Of a stretch of 54,426 bases of DNA, positions 53,402 through 54,426 are shown piece by piece (positions within the stretch are counted from its first letter, which is position 1; every line of letters starts with the position of its first letter). The translations under genes were made by a program, and so were the position numbers. This stretch comes from CAZEHJ01 sp964512485 (lineage in GTDB: Bacteria; Bacteroidota; Rhodothermia; Rhodothermales; UBA10348): positions 1 to 54,426 of the forward strand of contig CAZEHJ010000016.1 of assembly GCA_964512485.1 (NCBI GenBank). Direction: 5' to 3'. The notes under the pieces were generated by a model. The model searched no databases. It had not been told where the DNA came from and saw only the letters and a program-made list of their open reading frames with translations.

Positions 53402-53462
53402 ACTATTGCCATTTGAGCGTGCGGCTTTTAAGATGAACCAGGCCATTCAAGCAGGTGATATC

Positions 53463-53921
53463 ATGAAACTACTTTTCGCAACCGATCTATCAGAGCCCCA
53501 GAGTGTCACCGATCACGTGCAGGATCTGACCACGAGGCTCAACGGGGAATTGTTCGTCGTTCATGTGCACGTACCAACGCCCACTACGCCACTCGGCGTT
53601 GACCCGCTGAGTGGCTTCGGTGAGATTGCTTATGCTCTGTACGATCCTGCGGTTGAGAATTCGATCGTGGAAGCCGAAAGACACGATTTTGATGTATTCA
53701 TCGAGGAGAGATTCACCGTTCCGGTCCGGCCTGCTCTGCATCAAGGAGATCCTGCCAGGGTCATCCTCAACGATGCCGACCGCATGGAAGTGGACATGAT
53801 CTTGATGGGGAAACGACGTCACGGCGCGATCGAAAGAATGCTTCTTGGTTCGGTGACCAACACAGTCGCGAGAGAAGCACACCAGCCTGTGGTACTGCTA
53901 CCAATTCAAGACGAAGACTGA
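53463..53921 (+). CDS. universal stress protein
   Basis: I chose the ATG giving MKLLFATDLSEPQ (152 residues), preceded by AGGTGA at a suitable distance; an ATG ten codons earlier also exists. The nucleotide-binding motif is GKRRHG..LLGSVTNTV (Gly116, Gly121, Gly129, Ser130). UspA-like proteins bind ATP and aid survival under stress. It converges with a thiol-reductase gene. Confidence 0.88.
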   Translation: MKLLFATDLSEPQSVTDHVQDLTTRLNGELFVVHVHVPTPTTPLGVDPLSGFGEIAYALYDPAVENSIVEAERHDFDVFIEERFTVPVRPALHQGDPARVILNDADRMEVDMILMGKRRHGAIERMLLGSVTNTVAREAHQPVVLLPIQDED

Positions 53922-53932
53922 TCGGCAGGCTT

Positions 53933-54426
53933 TCAATGGAGACGGTTCTCGAACGAGTCCAGACCCGAATCCAGAAACGCCTTGAATTCTTCCAGCTCCA
54001 TCAGAGCACTCTGGCGCGTGATGAGAGATCTGTCTCCTGGAGCCACAATCGCATACGTTGGAAGCGCTGGTGTTCCAGTTAGGGACATCTGAAATGCGTG
54101 GAAGGCATCTCCTTTCTCGAGATCATCCGTGTAGAGTCTCAATGGAACGAAATGGTCCGTGAAACGGGCGACTATTTCCGGATGAGGAAATATGTTGGCT
54201 TCCATATCCCGACAGTTCGTACACGTCCAACCTGAAAAATCTACAAACACCGGACGCCCATCGTTTTTTGCTTCGGCGAACGCACCTTCGATATCATCGA
54301 TGTACCATCCCTCTTCCAGGTCTACCAATTCATCCGAGCTGCGGCCGAGCATTGAATAGATTTTCTTATCCGCGTCCTGGCGCGGAGGGAGGTACGCGTC
54401 CAGCGAACCGAGCGAAGCGCCCAGAA
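53933..54426 (-). CDS. C-terminal part of a DsbD-like thiol reductase, cut by the window edge
   Basis: The frame is open to the edge, so the 5' end is missing. It begins with LGSLDAYLPP, a linker typical of DsbD-family proteins after the transmembrane part, and then a thioredoxin-like domain with WTCTNC as the redox site. Such proteins carry electrons across the inner membrane to periplasmic disulfides and cytochrome c assembly. Confidence 0.8.
   Translation of the reverse strand, partial: LGASLGSLDAYLPPRQDADKKIYSMLGRSSDELVDLEEGWYIDDIEGAFAEAKNDGRPVFVDFSGWTCTNCRDMEANIFPHPEIVARFTDHFVPLRLYTDDLEKGDAFHAFQMSLTGTPALPTYAIVAPGDRSLITRQSALMELEEFKAFLDSGLDSFENRLH

Overview
The window reads as a piece of chromosome from a marine-type member of the Bacteroidota/Rhodothermota/Balneolota group. 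Indications are a batA-batE aerotolerance operon, parA-parB followed by a DUF5683 gene, a cytochrome b558-type sdhCAB set, a serine palmitoyltransferase-like gene, DPP-like S9 peptidases with acidic inserts, an outer-membrane protein ending in Phe, and mostly weak Shine-Dalgarno sequences. Base composition is about even. No phage, transposase, integrase, rRNA, tRNA or CRISPR array was recognised. One 100-N scaffold gap (8697-8796) lies in the low-complexity tail of an RNase E/G gene.

Layout. 0.1-8.4 kb: short-chain dehydrogenase, CusF-like copper lipoprotein, diheme cytochrome c, exported S9 peptidase, Tat-exported class V aminotransferase, metallo-beta-lactamase-fold hydrolase, small conserved protein, outer-membrane protein. 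8.5-11 kb: RNase E/G. 11-16.5 kb: a TCA block (citrate synthase, sdhCAB), preceded by a 630-base non-coding stretch. 16.5-22.6 kb: Ser/Thr kinase with a TPR-like tail, then a PadR-regulated FtsX-type permease with a perfect 11-bp operator-like inverted repeat. 22.6-24.2 kb: purQ and a creatininase-family gene. 24.3-31.7 kb: DUF58-BatABCDE operon with overlapping start/stop codons and no moxR. 31.8-39.1 kb: thymidine kinase, DUF445, HD-domain protein, mlaEFD lipid transporter, radA, rpiA. 39.2-44.7 kb: two MacB/FtsX-type permeases, a 52-residue DUF5989 gene, a GNAT gene, a UvrD-like helicase. 44.9-50.8 kb: parA-parB-DUF5683, then serine palmitoyltransferase-like, GNAT-like acyltransferase and HAD phosphatase genes. 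51.9-54.4 kb: rhomboid protease, ECF-like sigma factor, universal stress protein and the C-terminal part of a DsbD-like thiol reductase.

The most unusual element is at 50.8-51.6 kb, minus strand. About 770 bases without a credible gene are bounded by a near-perfect sigma70-type promoter (TTGACT, 17 bp, TATAAT) and a strong rho-independent terminator with nine U. In between the minus-strand transcript has five hairpins capped by UUCG, a 14-bp hairpin, a GCAA-capped hairpin, a possible 7-bp long-range helix joining the 5' end to a segment about 620 nt away, and purine-rich joining strands. I interpret it as a large, ornate, structured non-coding RNA. I cannot tell from sequence alone whether it belongs to a described giant RNA class or is new.

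Most of the rest is ordinary core metabolism and envelope maintenance. Other points worth attention are the palmitoyltransferase/acyltransferase pair (possible sphingolipid synthesis), the PadR operator, an attenuator-like leader before the universal stress gene, and a short-chain dehydrogenase lacking the usual YxxxK pair.
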